Source: Amblyomma americanum
Taxonomy: Eukaryota > Arthropoda > Arachnida > Ixodida > Ixodidae
Assembly (NCBI RefSeq): GCF_052857255.1
Contig: NC_135497.1
Location: forward strand, 543,296,207-543,360,206
Direction: 5' to 3'
Length of the DNA stretch: 64,000 nt
The notes beneath the pieces are model-generated. The model worked only from the letters and a program-made list of their open reading frames with translations, was not told the origin of the DNA and made no database searches. This document shows, piece by piece, positions 47,528 through 60,269 of this stretch (the first letter of the stretch is position 1; each line of letters opens with the position of its first letter). The position numbers and the translations under genes are program-made.

Positions 47528-48149
47528 AAAAAAGAAAATCTGGAGACCAGTTTTTGTGTCGCGAAACAGTCTTCGCGTGACGTTCTACTTTCAGTTCCTT
47601 AAGTTCGCGCCTGGCCCGTATCTGGCCTGGCCCCGGTTGATGATGATGATTTTGGCCTCTGGTTGAATGGTACGTACCCACGGTGGTGGATTGGACAGGG
47701 TACATTGGCCCCGGTTATCTGCGCACCCGGGGTTCCAGGAGAAATACTGATATCCTTTTTTTCTGACGGCGGACCCCGGATCCTTGGCTGCCATGTTGGT
47801 GAACGTCGCACAGTGAAAGGTGATTCGCATGTCTAATCCTGTTATCAGCACCTGTGATGCTGGAGGTCGGAGCAAGCGACTGTAAGTGCATTAGGCATAC
47901 GCACGGTCTGTCGCCGTGCTGCGTTCACCAACATCAGACAATTGTCCGCGGGCAGTGTGCATACCTAACGCACCGAAAGCAGAACGCCACCCGGACCAAG
48001 GAACGGCAAGAGGCCCGTATTGTGAATCCACATTTACTAAAGAATTCCATGATCCATCAAAAGTATCGATCATTATACCTAGTAAAATCACTGCAAGGAT
48101 GAACAATTTCTGCGCAAATTGTCTGTGTTAATAGCTTGCTGTTCACCAG

Positions 48150-48320
48150 GAATATATTGGCACATAGCCACCCAATCTGAACCTGGCAACGTTTGGCAGA
48201 AAGTTAGGTGGGCGGATGAGATTACGTTTGCAGGTACAAGGTGGGCGCAGCTGGCAAAGGACAGGAATAATTGGAGAGCCATGGGAGAAGCCTTTGTCCT
48301 GCATGGAGCGTAGTCGGACT
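48150..48320 (+). mobile_element. LINE C-terminal fragment, copy B
   Basis: One open frame reads VWQKVRWADEITFAGTRWAQ then LAKDRNNWRAMGEAFV and stops. The RxxWRAMGEAFV block is typical of the end of RTE-like LINE proteins and is followed by gatgacgacgatgataataatg, a GAT-rich tail. Confidence 0.65.
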
Positions 48321-48527
48321 GATGACGACGATGATAATAATGACCCACCCAAAACCCCCAACCCAACCTCCCATACCCACGCCCAACCCTTCCTCCCAAT
48401 GGGAAGCCACTGTTTCGAGAGCACAAACCAGGATGACCAGCGCAGACTGATCGACCAGGCAACCCCGATTGGAACAGATAATGAGGCCCTGGACTCAGGT
48501 TTCTAACCTCTTGGGGCTACAGTCAGG

Positions 48528-48815
48528 CGGCTGCTGCTGCTGCTGCTGCCGCCGCCGCTGCTGCTGCTGTCGCTGCCGCCGCTGCCGCTGCCGCTGCCGC
48601 TGCTGCTGCTGCTTGCTGCTGGCTGCTGCTTGCTGCTGGCTGCTGCTTGCTGCTGCTTCTTGCTGCTGCTGCTTGCTGCTTGCTGCTGCTTGCTGCTGCT
48701 GCTGCTGCTTGCGGCTGCTGCTGCTTGCGGCTGCTGCTGCTTGCTGCTGCTGCTGCTGCTTGCTGCTGCTGCTGCTGCTGCTGCTGCTTGCTGCTTGCTG
48801 CTGCAGCTTGCTAGA
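48528..48815. repeat. interrupted CTG (GCT) triplet array
   Basis: About 290 bases of GCT/GCC/TGCTTGCTG. Copy A has only gctgctgctgttgctgc at this position, so it expanded in copy B. Leu/Cys/Ala-rich and Gln/Ser-rich frames over it (up to 152 residues) are repeat translations. Confidence 0.97.
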
Positions 48816-49569
48816 AATGCCGGAAAATAAGTATTTACACTGCATGATGCATGGTTGCATATTGTACAGCTGCCAATCGCAAGAAATCAACTACATCGGA
48901 CAAGCAAAGAAGGAAAATAATACATGAAATAGATTAAGGACTGGAGGAATTCCGTAATTACTTGAGCTCTCAACTGTTGCCACGTGACCCGGCCGTGGGA
49001 AAGGATACCTGTATGACGCTTAATGGATGAAAGCCGGAGACGTCGCCGGTAACCTGCCTGGTGAGCCGTTGGCCCGCAGGGGGCACATTCCTCAGATCTA
49101 ATGTTCTTAGAACTTTGCCACGCGCGCGTCTGCTACAATCTTGCTGCGGAGCATTGCGAGAGATGTTTCGATCGTGTGAAACTGATCTTGGAGGGCCCAG
49201 CCTGCGCTGTTTCTGGTCATTTTTCCGACGAGCTTTCGCCAAACGGTACCTCCATGAATAACGTTGGCAAATTTCAAATAAACCCATGCCCCTCTCTCTA
49301 TTCTTTCCGCAAGAAACACAACTCAGTAGGTTTATGTGTGATGCACACGCCCACAGTGATTTTGGAAGTAACACAGTAGGCCTGACCGACCGTATTTCTC
49401 GAAATGAGAAGCACGTGCGTTGATGAAATGACAACTGGAACAAGGGGAGTATCAGACATGGCGAGCGACTTGTGAATATTAAAAAAAAACTGCGCTTGAA
49501 GGCACAGACGCGTGCGCACCTTCAAGGAAAAATGGCATCAGTCGGTGAGATGAAGGCGGCAGAAATCGT
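48816..49569. other. no recognisable gene
   Basis: Overlapping frames on both strands (48970-49443 minus, 49101-49379 plus) lack family motifs. It lies 3' of the THAP fragment on the minus strand and could be its 3'UTR. Confidence 0.4.
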
Positions 49570-50132
49570 TTCTTACAGCAGTTTCAAGACTTTTCTGGAA
49601 CGAGGTTTCTTGTAGTACATCTTCGCAACTGCTTTCTTGTCTGTTATGTCAAGTGCATGGTTTTTTAGCAATGGTTTGATGAACTTCTTGCATATAATAT
49701 ATAGTAGTGCTTCCCTGTGGACGCTATCCTTGTTCTGACAGTTCAGCTAGGACAGGCAAACCCGCGATTTTATTCACGCTAGTTGCAGAGCAATCATGTT
49801 TCCAGTGGCCTTTGAAGATGCGTTCGGTCTTTGAGCCTGATATCGACGAACTTCTTGAGGCCATGTAACACTCTTCGGAGCGCTGACGTCGGGTAAAAGA
49901 TTCCATCCCTGTCTTGGTGGGCAAACATTCTACAGTAGCATTTCCTTGGCTGGAAATGCAAACTACAAACTGCAGAATAACTTGGTGTTGTGCTTGGCTG
50001 CCAGCTTTTTCCTCTAATTACCTTGAGCCGTCTTTCCCGGAGTTCTAAGTCGGCAAGAATTTCATGGATCGAAACTCCGGGCTTTTTGTTTCGCTGACTG
50101 GACGTGCAAAACGGAACGCAGCAGCAACGCAT
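49570..50132 (-). pseudogene. THAP-domain protein, N-terminal part, frameshifted
   Basis: The frame 49794-50132 opens [20 protein letters not shown] and later reads LRERRLKVIRGKSWQPS and VCSLHF. This is the C2CH THAP zinc finger (CxxxC...CxxH, with the conserved Trp and Pro) found in DNA-binding proteins and P-element-like transposases. The domain is complete and starts at the ATG, as usual. After about residue 75 the frame shifts (TRRQRSEECYMASRSSSISG continues from 49924) and further coding text (KKFIKPLLKNHALDITDKKA, about 49690-49630) is in a third frame. No transposase domain is visible, so host gene or transposon is undecided. Confidence 0.7.
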
Positions 50133-50301
50133 TTTCGCTCGCTACTCCCTCCACCAACTGCAGTCATCGACGCGTCACTTGTCAAACGATAACACCAAAT
50201 ACGCCACATAAATAATATAAGAAACAGCGCACCAGAAGACATACTTTTGCTGCAACTGCAGTCACAAGAAAATTCTGTTCTGCCTGCGTGTCGTCTGCTA
50301 G

Positions 50302-50500
50302 GATGGATGGATGGATGGATGGATGGATGGATGGATGGATGGATGGATGGATGGATGGATGGATGGATGGATGGATGGGTGGGTGGGTGGGTGGGTGGGT
50401 GGATGGATAGATGGATGGATGGGTGGGTGGGTGGGTGGATGGATGAATGGATGGATGGATGGATGGATGGATGGATGGACGGACGGACGGATGGATGGAT
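50302..50500. repeat. (GGAT)n microsatellite with GGTG and GGAC variants
   Basis: About 200 bases of ATGG units with internal GGTG blocks (50376-50401, 50419-50436) and a GGAC block (50476-50488). Frames of MDGW or IHPS repeats are artefacts. Confidence 0.97.
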
Positions 50501-50619
50501 ACGCCTGAGCCCTTTAAATCGAGCGGTGGCTCATGCCACCTAGCCATGACTTATGAAATTTTACTCTTCTCTTGATTTTAGCCACCAATCAGATAGCCTT
50601 CACTTGGGTACTTCCACCC

Positions 50620-53100
50620 GCTTAAAATCTACTTTCCCTTCACTGTCCTTAAACCCCAATGCCATGGATAAATCAGCCCCGCTGTTTTGCACTGTAGGGT
50701 GAAGCCCTTTACAGAAAAGTTTCTCATGTGTTCAGCCGTTTCCTCCTCTCCGCATGCAAAGCACACCGTGTCTATCTCGTGGTACCTGACTCTATATGTC
50801 TTAGTCCGCAAAACTCCCGTCCTGGCCTCAAACAACAAAGAGCTTCCCCTACAACTATCATAGATATTTTCTTTGGCAATTTCCTGCTTAAAGATCCTGT
50901 ATGTTCCCAGTGCTGATTTCGTCAGCATCCCTGTTTTCCACAGAGCTCTCTCTATTTCTTTAACCTTTTTCTTAACTGATAATTGCTGATTTGCTCCCTA
51001 CTGCTGTCCAGATATTTGCTTGTGAATTTTCTAGTTCGCTTTCTCCATGTCGTATCACCATTTCTTAAATACAGGTATCTGAAAACTTTCCTAGCCCACT
51101 GCTTTTTCCCCATTTTTCTCAATCGCTCCTCAAATGCTATCTTACTGCTGGCTTCTCTGCTCTCGAACGACGCCCATCCCATATCACCCAGTACCCCCTG
51201 CAGTGATTTGGTGTATTGCCATGTGCTCCCAAAGCTAGCCTCCCTACGCCACGTTGTTTAATTTCTAACCTTGCTTGAACATCTGGTCTCATGCACAGGA
51301 CCTCATTACCGAAAGTCAGACTAGGAACCATCACCCCTTTCCAGATCCCTCTTACAACTTCATACCTATTGTAATTCCACAGTGCCCTATATTTCATGAC
51401 AGCTGCATTCCTACTAGCTTTATTCATTACATATTTTTTATGCTCTGTCAGATACTCAGCACCGTTATTTATCCACACCCCAAGATACTTGTACTCATCC
51501 ACTACTTCTAGCGTGAACTCCTGTATTCTATGCTGGCCGACCTTATCATTAAATATCATGATTGCAGATTTTTTCTTACTAAACTTGAAACCTAATCTAT
51601 CTACCTCTGTACAACATATGTCTATCAACTTCTGTAAACCTTCCTTGTTGTCAACCATTAGCACTACATCATCCATATAAATTAGTACCGGTAATGACTG
51701 TTTAATCAATTCTCCTTGCTTGAAAAAAGAAAGGTTGAAGCCTAGTCCGCTCCTCTCTAGCTTGGTCTTTAACCCTTGCAGGTACAACATGAACAACAAA
51801 GGAGACAGAGGACATCCTTACCTAATCGATCCCCCGCTGTATCTCTACAGGTTCTGTTCCATTTTTTCTCATTTTATAAGCACTCTGGTACCCTTATATA
51901 TATCTTTTAAAAGATTAATTTCTCCATCTTCCACATCTAATGTGCCCAGAATGTCCCACAGATACTCTTGAATAATGTTGTCGTAGTCTCCCTTAATATC
52001 CGGAAATGCTAGCCATATAGGGGCCTGTGTTCCTTTTCGGCAATCTCTATACACTGTGTAAATGAAAACAGATTGTCCTCCAACCTCCTTTGTTTCCGGA
52101 ACCCATTTTGTAGTTCCCCTAGAACCCCCTCGTTCTCCACCCGAGCCTGCAATCTGTCCTTTATAATCTGCATCACCACCCTGTACACCACAGATGTCAC
52201 TGTTATGGGACGGTAGTTACGTCAGCTTTGTCTCCCTCTCCCTTATATATCATGTTCATTCTACTTAATCGCCATTCATCGGGGACTTTCCCATTCACTA
52301 TCATTTTATTAACTACCTGTATTAATGTTTGCTTAGATTTTGGTCCTAGCTTCTTTATTAACATAATCGGAATACCATCTGGTCCTGTTGACGTGCCACT
52401 AGGAACCTTCTTCTCTGCCCTTTCCCACTCTCTTTGCTCAAGTGAAGCTATAGCAGTAACCGGGCTATCCTCCTTCGGTAGATTATGTGCAACATTTCTT
52501 TCTTTAAATATTTCTGTCATCCTTGTTCCTATGTGTTTTATCGCTTCATCCCCTTCTAGTCGAATACCCTGATCTGTAACAATAAACCTTTCTTCTAGCC
52601 TGGTCTTATTACTCATTGAATTTAATGCTTCCAGAATTTTTGAACTGCTTTTCTATCCTTTTTATTTACTTTTGACATCCATTGGGCACTCTTTCTTCTA
52701 ATTTTGTCATTAATCAAATAGGATGCTTCCCTTCTACACTTTATGAAGGTATATCCAATTTTCTGTCTACTTCAACTTCTGGTTCCCCCTTCTTGGAATC
52801 TCTGTGTTTCCTGGACGCTTCCTGACGTTTCTCCATCGCCCTCTTGACCTCCTCATCCCACCAACTCTTGGGTTTGAGTCTTTTCTCTTTTAGCTTTACT
52901 CGCACCTTAGGTAGCTCTAGCTCCAGTAATCGAGTTAATTTGGTACAAGTCCATTCTGTTTCACTATCCTCGAAAATTACTTTCTCAGTTTGGCTGCTGC
53001 TTCCAATCGCTTTTCTCAGTAAAAATTCCCCTCTGATTGTTCATCTCGCTTCAGTCCTACTTTGGTTTCTCTTCTGAAACTCAACTTGATACGCTTGTGG
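50620..53100 (-). mobile_element. LINE with reverse transcriptase and C-terminal knuckle
   Basis: About 2.5 kb, coding on the minus strand with few frameshifts. From the 5' side: a linker WWDEEVKRAMEKRQEASRKH (about 52810-52870); 52203-52616 with SGTSTGPDGIP (RT block 0/1); 52009-52200 with VVYRVVMQIIKDRLQ and LGELQNGFRKQR; 51869-52054 with LAFPDIKGDYDN (motif A); 51137-51799 with LPVLIYMDDVVLMVDN (motif C, catalytic Asp pair intact), KYLGVWINNGAEY and IKQRGVGRLALGAHG; 50952-51182 beginning MGWASFESREA; and 50629-50928 with CFACGEEETAEH, a CxxC-H knuckle. The 5' endonuclease is not seen. Same lineage as the relic at 940-3270 and younger. Confidence 0.85.
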
Positions 53101-53159
53101 TCACTACCTAGACTTCAGGAACCATGTTCATCTATGCTCCTTGCCCCTAAAAAGATGGT

Positions 53160-54249
53160 CATCTGACAGCGCCGCCATACGGTGGATGCGCACTCTACGG
53201 CGGGCAGGAAAACTTCTGACGCTTCAGGCATGTTCTTCAGGAGGCATTGCTTGTACAGTCAGTGGGTCAGCAGTGGCCTAAAGGCCATTTACATCACGTC
53301 GCCATGAGCTAGAACAGCCAACCTACGATACCAAAGCGTCGCAAGGTGTACTTGGCTAACTAAAGCAGCGCAGCGGTCACTCACGTCGAGCGAGACTGCT
53401 GAAACGCCGCTTTCGACGTCTGGTAACCGGAACCCAACTTGTCTCCTGCTCCGCTCGCGTTTCATGCAGCTCTAGTGACGCTGAGCCTAGCAGTGAATCC
53501 CACTTTGGGGCTGTGCCGTTGGCGGACGCCACAGGCGAAACTGGCAGCAGCGATGAATGCTGTCACTTGTACGACAGCAGAGACGACGACACCAGAGGGG
53601 CCAACCATAATTTCTCTCGCACACGGACTGCGTGGAACCGCAAATAGACGCCACAAGCGAGGGTGACTAAAGCAGCAGTGATGAGTGCGGTGACCCGGAC
53701 GACGGTCAAGATGACGGAGGACCGCACGGTGGTGATGTGCCACAGTTTAACGGTGCAGTGCTTCTTGCTCAATGTGTACTGTACGTATGACGCCAAAAAC
53801 ACTGCCTGGCTCATCGACGACATTGGCTGAGGCAGGTGTTCTGATAATGGCCTTTGTTGTCGCTAACGGGCTGATTTGAGCAGCGCTTGATGCCTTGTTC
53901 GGATACCGGTCGGGCCTGCCGCACTGATATCACCTCTTCAGCAAGTTGTGAGTGCCGAAATGTGCAAGCTTCGTTCATAGCCATTTTTGCTGCGAAGTGT
54001 GCATGTCTCCCCTCCAGGCCAGCAAATACAGTCAGAAGCTAGATTGCAAAGTGTGCAAAACACAACCAGAAGAGTGCATTTTTAGGAAAAGAGGCTGTTT
54101 TTTGTGATACTAAACCTCAGGGAACAGCGTTGCCATCTCACGGACCAAGAATTTTCTGCTGAACACCGCTTCGTTGCTCCTTCAGAAGCGCACCTAACAT
54201 AACACGTTTTCTAAAGAGTACTTGTAGCTAGACTTATTGGCGCTTATTC
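53160..54249. other. intergenic, with an imperfect internal duplication
   Basis: The segments about 53525-53590 and 53648-53715 resemble each other (cgccaca(a/g)gcga, gcagcag(t/c)gatga, gtacgac/gacgac blocks), an imperfect repeat about 123 bases apart. Frames on both strands here have no recognisable domain. Confidence 0.45.
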
Positions 54250-54498
54250 ATGAAAGGTACAGGAGCGCGAAGTACGGACAAAGGTGAAGTGATTTTAACA
54301 TGTCAGCAAATTTACCCTTATGCAGACGGACAGACCGGAAACATTCATCCATTTATGGACAACAGCTATACTCGGGTACAACTTCAGAACACGGCGGCTT
54401 TTCCCCGCCAAAGGACCCCCTTCCAGCCAGTGGCGTCGGCCGATTCTCATGACCCTGCTGATGTGACCAAGCAGGGAGTGGCAGACGAAAGGGGGTAA
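54250..54498 (+). other. unrecognised open frame
   Basis: Open for 82 codons with a mixed, not repeat-like, composition (includes GEVILTCQQIYPYADGQTG). No family recognised and no splice context I can defend. Could be a repeat-derived frame or chance. Confidence 0.25.
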
Positions 54499-57400
54499 TC
54501 CCTTCCCACTGTGTCCGGACATACACCCCTGTCTTCATTGCGAACTGCCTGCAAGGTTGAGCACTACGATATTCTTAACTTAGCACCGGTGCTGTGTGAT
54601 GAGCATGTAATGCTTCGTGCTCCTCAGGGCATCGATATTCCAGCACAGTGCATGTCGCACGTCCGGCTTTTGTGCGTCTCTTCAGCAAATAATTGACCAC
54701 ACAAATCTGAGGCTTCTACTTGTAGACACTCATGCTGGCAGCATTGTGTTCCTAAGCTTAATTTTGAGCGGCTTTTACTGCATATTAGAGCAAGTTACTT
54801 AGAACTTGTAGTTGATAGCATGGTAGCAGATAATCCACTCCGATATGAAACAGGCTGGCAGATGCAAACAGCCACCCTGAAACATTCAATCAGAGATACT
54901 ACCGGGATACTGTGCAAACCTGAAGAAATAAATGAGAGACGGGAGATGGCGAGAATTCGTTTTGGCATCTGCTCGTGGTTCCCTGCCTTCTGGTGGTACT
55001 GAGTAGTTGGGGTAGTTATGGCTACCCTTTTGAGGTCATTAGCAATGCCCGCAGTCAGGGTGAGCTTGTCGAGGCCCACTGTGTACGGATTACTAATCCC
55101 CAGGAGTGTTGTCAGCATACTCTCCACAGCATTTTGAACTTGTTGCAGCCCATGTTGCCCATTATTTCTGTCCATTAAAAAGCAGGTAGTCGCTGACATA
55201 CTCCAAAATCCTGTTATGAAAGCTTTCCAACGCAGTTTGCAAGGCCCTCTTTTTATAGCTAAAAAAAATCTTGTTCACGATACATGGGACACTGGCAGAT
55301 ACTGGCTTTTTGTATGTACAGTTTCGATACCCATGTAACAACGGTGGGATTCAAAATACAAATGAAAGATGAGAAGCTCCAAAACTGCCCTCAACAGACA
55401 TATAGCACTTGGCTTTAAAGGCAAGTTCATCATTGTTTCATTCTGTTCCTGTTTAGAATGAAACAACTAACTCATCTAGCTCTCCATGTTATCGTAATTG
55501 ATGCCTCTGACACTTGCAGGTACTGAGCAAATATGTTGAACGATGATAATTATGTTAGCATAAAGTTAAAAACATGCCAATATGTAACATGTGAGCACGG
55601 GCCCCTTCCTTTCTTCTGCACATTTTATGCTGCAGAGTTCTGGCTATAATTCTACCGTACTGATAACATTTTGATGACTGTAATATAGAAACCTTAATTG
55701 TACACAGGTAAATGTATTTATTGTAACCCACAGCTGACTGAAATGTCAGTAAACAACCCTCACAAACCTGGGATAAATTGTATATGTGTTGCCTTAAAAG
55801 GTATCTTAAAACTGTTCTTAGCCTTAACCAAGGCATTTTTGGTGTGAACTGTCTTTGCAACCTCTGTTTTACATGGCCAATCAATTCAGTTCATGAAAGC
55901 TCATCACTGACTTTTTTTGTCATTGTGTGAACACCAAAGGTGCAGTGTTAGGTATCGTGTTTAAATGGACACTAAAGACAAATTCAAGTTGCTATGTATA
56001 CACATATCTCTGCATTCCAATGATGAAGTGGTTACCTTCATTGAAAAACTTTTTAAGCTGGTAAAGGTAAAAAATTGAATACAAGTATCACCACCATCAG
56101 CCCTTTTCTCAAGGAAATTGTAATGTGGTGCCAAGACTGTTTTCCAACCATTCACTTTCTAGCAGGGACGACAGAGTATTTCTCAGTCTAGATATGAAAT
56201 TGAATGAAGTAGCGACAAAAAACATCTTTAAATCCATTTTTCCCAACAATAAATATATATTTTGCTGCTGAAGAAGTAACAGAATGGCTGGAAAGGGCAG
56301 TACAACATATTTTGCTGAGAACAGAAATTGCATGGACATGTCCTTAAGTGCCCCTTTGAGAAGCAGTACGTATTATCTTTTGTGTATTGTGTAAACTATA
56401 GTTGAATACAACTCAAGAATGAACTGGCAAATGCTTCTCTATAATTGATTGATCTCGCAAGTTGTTTGCATGGATGGTACGACATCCTGAGCCAATCAGG
56501 ATGGCGCACTATACATAATTGGGTTGCTGCATGCCTGCCACGCCCATTGCCTTGCGACAGGTAGCTCCATTTTTGTGAATAAAGGTGTACTAGTGTTTAG
56601 GCTGTATATTTCTTCAGCAAGTGACACTTGATGTCTTTTTATTTTTATTTTTGTTTTGTTTTCAGATGGATGGACATGTTTGCACAGTGAAGAGGGCCTA
56701 TGTGGCCCACTTTTCTTTTTGTCATTACCTGTCCATATTCAGTTCTTTAGTTGTAACGTCACAGTTGTTTGGATGTATCTTTATTCACTCCATTGTGGTC
56801 TGTACCCAAGGAAGCTGAGTAAAATCCAGGCGAGGGCAGCTGCATGTAGAGGTGAAGTGGAAAACACGCCTCTTTGCTGTGCGTTGTCAGCGCATATGCG
56901 GTTGAAATTAATCTGAAGCCCACCGCCATGGCGTCTCCAATAGCTCATCAGAGACACTGTCATTCTCATTTTTGCTAATCTCATTGTGGCAGTGCTCAAT
57001 GTGCTCGGCTTGTATGCGCAGACGTATAATGAATCACATTGGCCTGTTAACGGGCTGACATCTCATCGTCATCATCAAAACTCGCATGAACATTGTTGGT
57101 TGTGTCCTCCACCTCCATGCTCATTACAACGCCTGGTCCTTTGAGAGGCATCTGCCACTTCATTCTTAAGTTGTATTCATGTATAGTAAATATGAAGAAA
57201 TGTACCTAATATTGTATGCCACTTGCTGCGGTGTTGTTCGTGTGGTCTGTGTGCAAAACTCTTACTCTTGTGCCATGATATATTATGTAGTGTTTTTGTG
57301 TATTATGTAGGGTTGTTTCATTGAACAGATGGTATTTGTGGATTCTGTTTGTACGAGGGGTGTTCATTATATTTTTTACCTCCTGGTCAGTAACACATTA

Positions 57401-58679
57401 ACTCATGAAAGAGAGACGTTACAATGAAAAAAAAATTTGATGTTCCCACTTTACATAATGTTATCATTTTGCACATGGCACCATTGATATTGAAATAGTC
57501 ACAGGGAAACCTGGTATACATCAGTGCACGGTTAGAACAGTTTTTCGAAACCAAATTTTGCATGGCAGAAGGTCTTCTCCTTATCACTATCCACCGTCGA
57601 ATGAGTCCTATTTATGGTAATGTGTAAGTTATGTTTCCAGTCAGAAGGTGGGTACAAACTGTACTTACATGCAACGTCCAGCTGTGTTGAGTGCGAAAGA
57701 CGAGGAGCGCTGTGGATGCCCTCTGTCTGCATCTCACACCTGAGCTCGTGGCACATGCGGATGAATTTATTCGTGATGATTGTCACATTAAGCAGACAGT
57801 TATTGTGGGCATTCTTGAACTTGAGGATGCTGAACGACCGTGCACTTTTGCTTAAAGTTTGTCCTAAAAAATCCATCATCTAACGTGACAACGCTTGGCA
57901 TGACAACCAGTTAGGTGCAAAAACCGCAGTGTTGATTAAGCTGCAGTTTCGCGATGTTCTGCCTCACCCACCCATAGTTCTCACCTAGTGCCTTGTAGCT
58001 TCTGGCTATTCCGTAGCTGTAGAAACATTCGAAGACCTTTAGTGCCCAGTTGGGGCCATCAGCCTCATTCTTCTCTGAGGGCATGTAAACAGTAGTGCAT
58101 CGATTACGCAAGGGCATCAGTGTAAGTGCGGGACTATATCAAAAAATTAATTACACCTATGAAAAAGACATCTGAAGCTTTATTTTTACAATATTATGTT
58201 TCACTTTCAGTAATTAGCACATTATAGACAACAAGGCAAATTATTCAACACACCTCTCAAGTTTAGGATATATGTATAGGAAATTTTTGCATCTGTATAG
58301 TCACTTCCTTATTGTTGGAGGCTACTTGAGTCATTTATCCCATGGACCAATATTTTGTCGCCTTATTATCTATTTTGTTTTAGATAGTGTCCTTGGCTTA
58401 ATTATACTTCATTTCCTGATGGTTCTCTAAAACTTTTTTTCGAATGTGCGTGCTTCAGCTGAGATGTATCTTTGAAACAGCACAGCATTGGAATGCCATA
58501 TTATTGTTCATATATGTTGTGCTTAGCTGATACAATGTGGAATGGTACTATTCTTGGCATTTAACATCCCACCACATTAGCGGGACCTATTTTGATCACC
58601 TGTGTTCTTTAATTATGAGCTCAAGTGCACCGCGTGAAAGACAAGATGAAATGTAATCCATTTAATTTCATATGAGCCA
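54499..58679. other. TE-poor stretch, no recognisable gene
   Basis: About 4 kb without the SINE or LINE families seen elsewhere. Several AATAAA signals and a polypyrimidine-AG at about 56630-56665 suggest transcribed or intronic sequence, but no coding exon is identifiable. A 115-codon minus-strand frame (57532-57879) has no recognised motif. Confidence 0.4.
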
Positions 58680-59030
58680 TATAAAAGGCACACATGTGAG
58701 GTGACTGAGAGACGCAGTCACCAATATGAGGGATACGAGAGCTGCATATTGGCTCAAATGAGTGATACGAAAGTCACATATCGGCCCATTCGAGTGATAC
58801 TAGAGCCATATTTCGGAGCAAACAACTGATACGTGAGACTCGTATCAGCCCGCTAGAGGAGCATGAGGGACACATAGCAGTCCGTACGAGGGATATGAGG
58901 GACACGTATGAGCCATAAGAGACACATATTGCCTTTTCCAAGACACATACTGCACACATATCATCTCGTATGGCCACATACTAGACATATATAAATTCTT
59001 ACGAGACAACCATGCATCCATATGAGATTT
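58680..59030. repeat. degenerate minisatellite
   Basis: The phrase gagtgatacgagagccacat with variants recurs roughly every 35-50 bases (gatacgagagctgcatattg, gatacgaaagtcacatatcg, gatactagagccatatttcg, gatacgtgagactcgtatc, gatatgagggacacgtatg). The unit is not fixed in length. Confidence 0.7.
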
Positions 59031-59041
59031 TTCGATAGCAA

Positions 59042-59277
59042 TTTTATGGGTTAATGGGGGTTTAACGTCCCAAAGCGACTCAGGCTGTGAGGGACGCCTT
59101 AGTGAAGGGCCCCGGGAATTTCGGCCACCAGGGGTTCTTTAACGTGCACTGACATCGCACAGGGCACGGGCCTCCAGTTTCGCCTCCATCGAAATTCCAC
59201 CGCCGCGGCCGGGATTGAACCCGCGTCTTTCGGGTCAGCAGCTGAGGGCCGTAGCCGCTGAGCCACTACGGCGGCTC
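59042..59277 (-). mobile_element. SINE, subfamily B, complete
   Basis: Read on the minus strand: head with ccgccgtagtggctcagcgg, B box gttcaatcccgg, body gtgcgatgtcagtgcacg, block cacagcctgagtcgctttgg, and a short tail. No clear target duplication. Confidence 0.93.
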
Positions 59278-59282
59278 ATGGA

Positions 59283-59830
59283 TTAGATTGTAAAACATTT
59301 ACTGCGTCGAGAGCAGCTTGCTAGATGGCCGTTAGCCCATGGCTGGCGGCGACCTCACTGGTCCGCTCGATTGCCCGTACTTGAATCTTGGTGTCCGGGC
59401 TGACCAGCACGGCCTCCCACCGCTCGGGAGAAGAGAGCTTTATCAGCTCCGCCGGAGGCAGATAACTTGCTCAGTTCCACAGAATATTATGTGGCCCTTT
59501 CAATTCATTTATAGTAGTATGGGTCGTACTGGCCAGGGTGCATGAGGGCAAGCACTGCCGGATTCAGAAGGGAGCGTGTTTTCAGTCGGCGCCAGGTAAC
59601 TTCTTGGGCTTTTGTTAACGATTTGTGGGGAGGGGGATATGCGCGCCTCTCCAGCCTGAAGTGAAGGGTGATGTCATTAAATGAGATCAACGCGTTCCTC
59701 GTGAAATTCGGGTCGGAGGGCGCGCTCGCTGCCCGAATGCGATAGCAAACCCTCTCCGACGGCACTCTTTCCAGCCCCCTCAGCGGAGGAATGGGACAAG
59801 CTCTTAGCCAGTTCAAGAAAAACAAGGCAG
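59283..59830 (-). mobile_element. LINE C-terminal fragment
   Basis: Minus strand frame 59505-59825 includes RRAYPPPHKSLTKAQEVTWR and RSLLNPAVLALMHPGQYDPY, the linker that follows RNase H in tick LINEs (compare QVYPPPHCKLTA at about 20650), then a frameshift to RWEAVLVSPDTKIQVRAIER. Three independent LINE ends in the window (20343, 24041/45129, 59283) share the WExxLxSxD ending. Confidence 0.8.
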
Positions 59831-60269
59831 CTGGCCCTCAACACGCAAGTTCAAGAGGTCGCCCCGACTGGAAGCCACACTGCCTCGCCCCAGCCCCAAC
59901 TAATCCCTTCCATTTAGTGCCAATAAATGTTGTAACCACCACCTTATTGTAGCAGAACGCTACGGCGCTAGCAGCGCTGCTACTTTCGAACGGACGGTAA
60001 TTTGAAAGCGGGTTGTTCCACCGAGAAGTGAGAGAATTGCTTCGCCGTTTCCTTTCCTCAATTTATCGTAGCCCAGCGCTATACGGCATCGGGTCTCAGC
60101 ACTTTGCGAACTGCACGGCATTCGAACAGAAGACTTCTGGAAGGGCGTTGAGGCAGCACAACGCTGCGGCAACGGAGTTACACCATCATCTAGTGTTCAT
60201 AACATCAAATAAAGAGAAAAAAAAACGTCACATGGCGCTTCCTTAGTTTTCTTAGCGGTTTTTATTAAA

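Noticed and set aside
48469..48927. 152-residue Cys/Leu/Ala-rich frame and the minus-strand Gln/Ser-rich frame
   Set aside because: Translation of the CTG triplet array.
57352..57890. Possible mariner-like element (tacgaggggtgttcatt at 57351 resembles a mariner terminus)
   Set aside because: I could not find a matching inverted terminus near 57890, and the 115-codon minus-strand frame shows no transposase motif.
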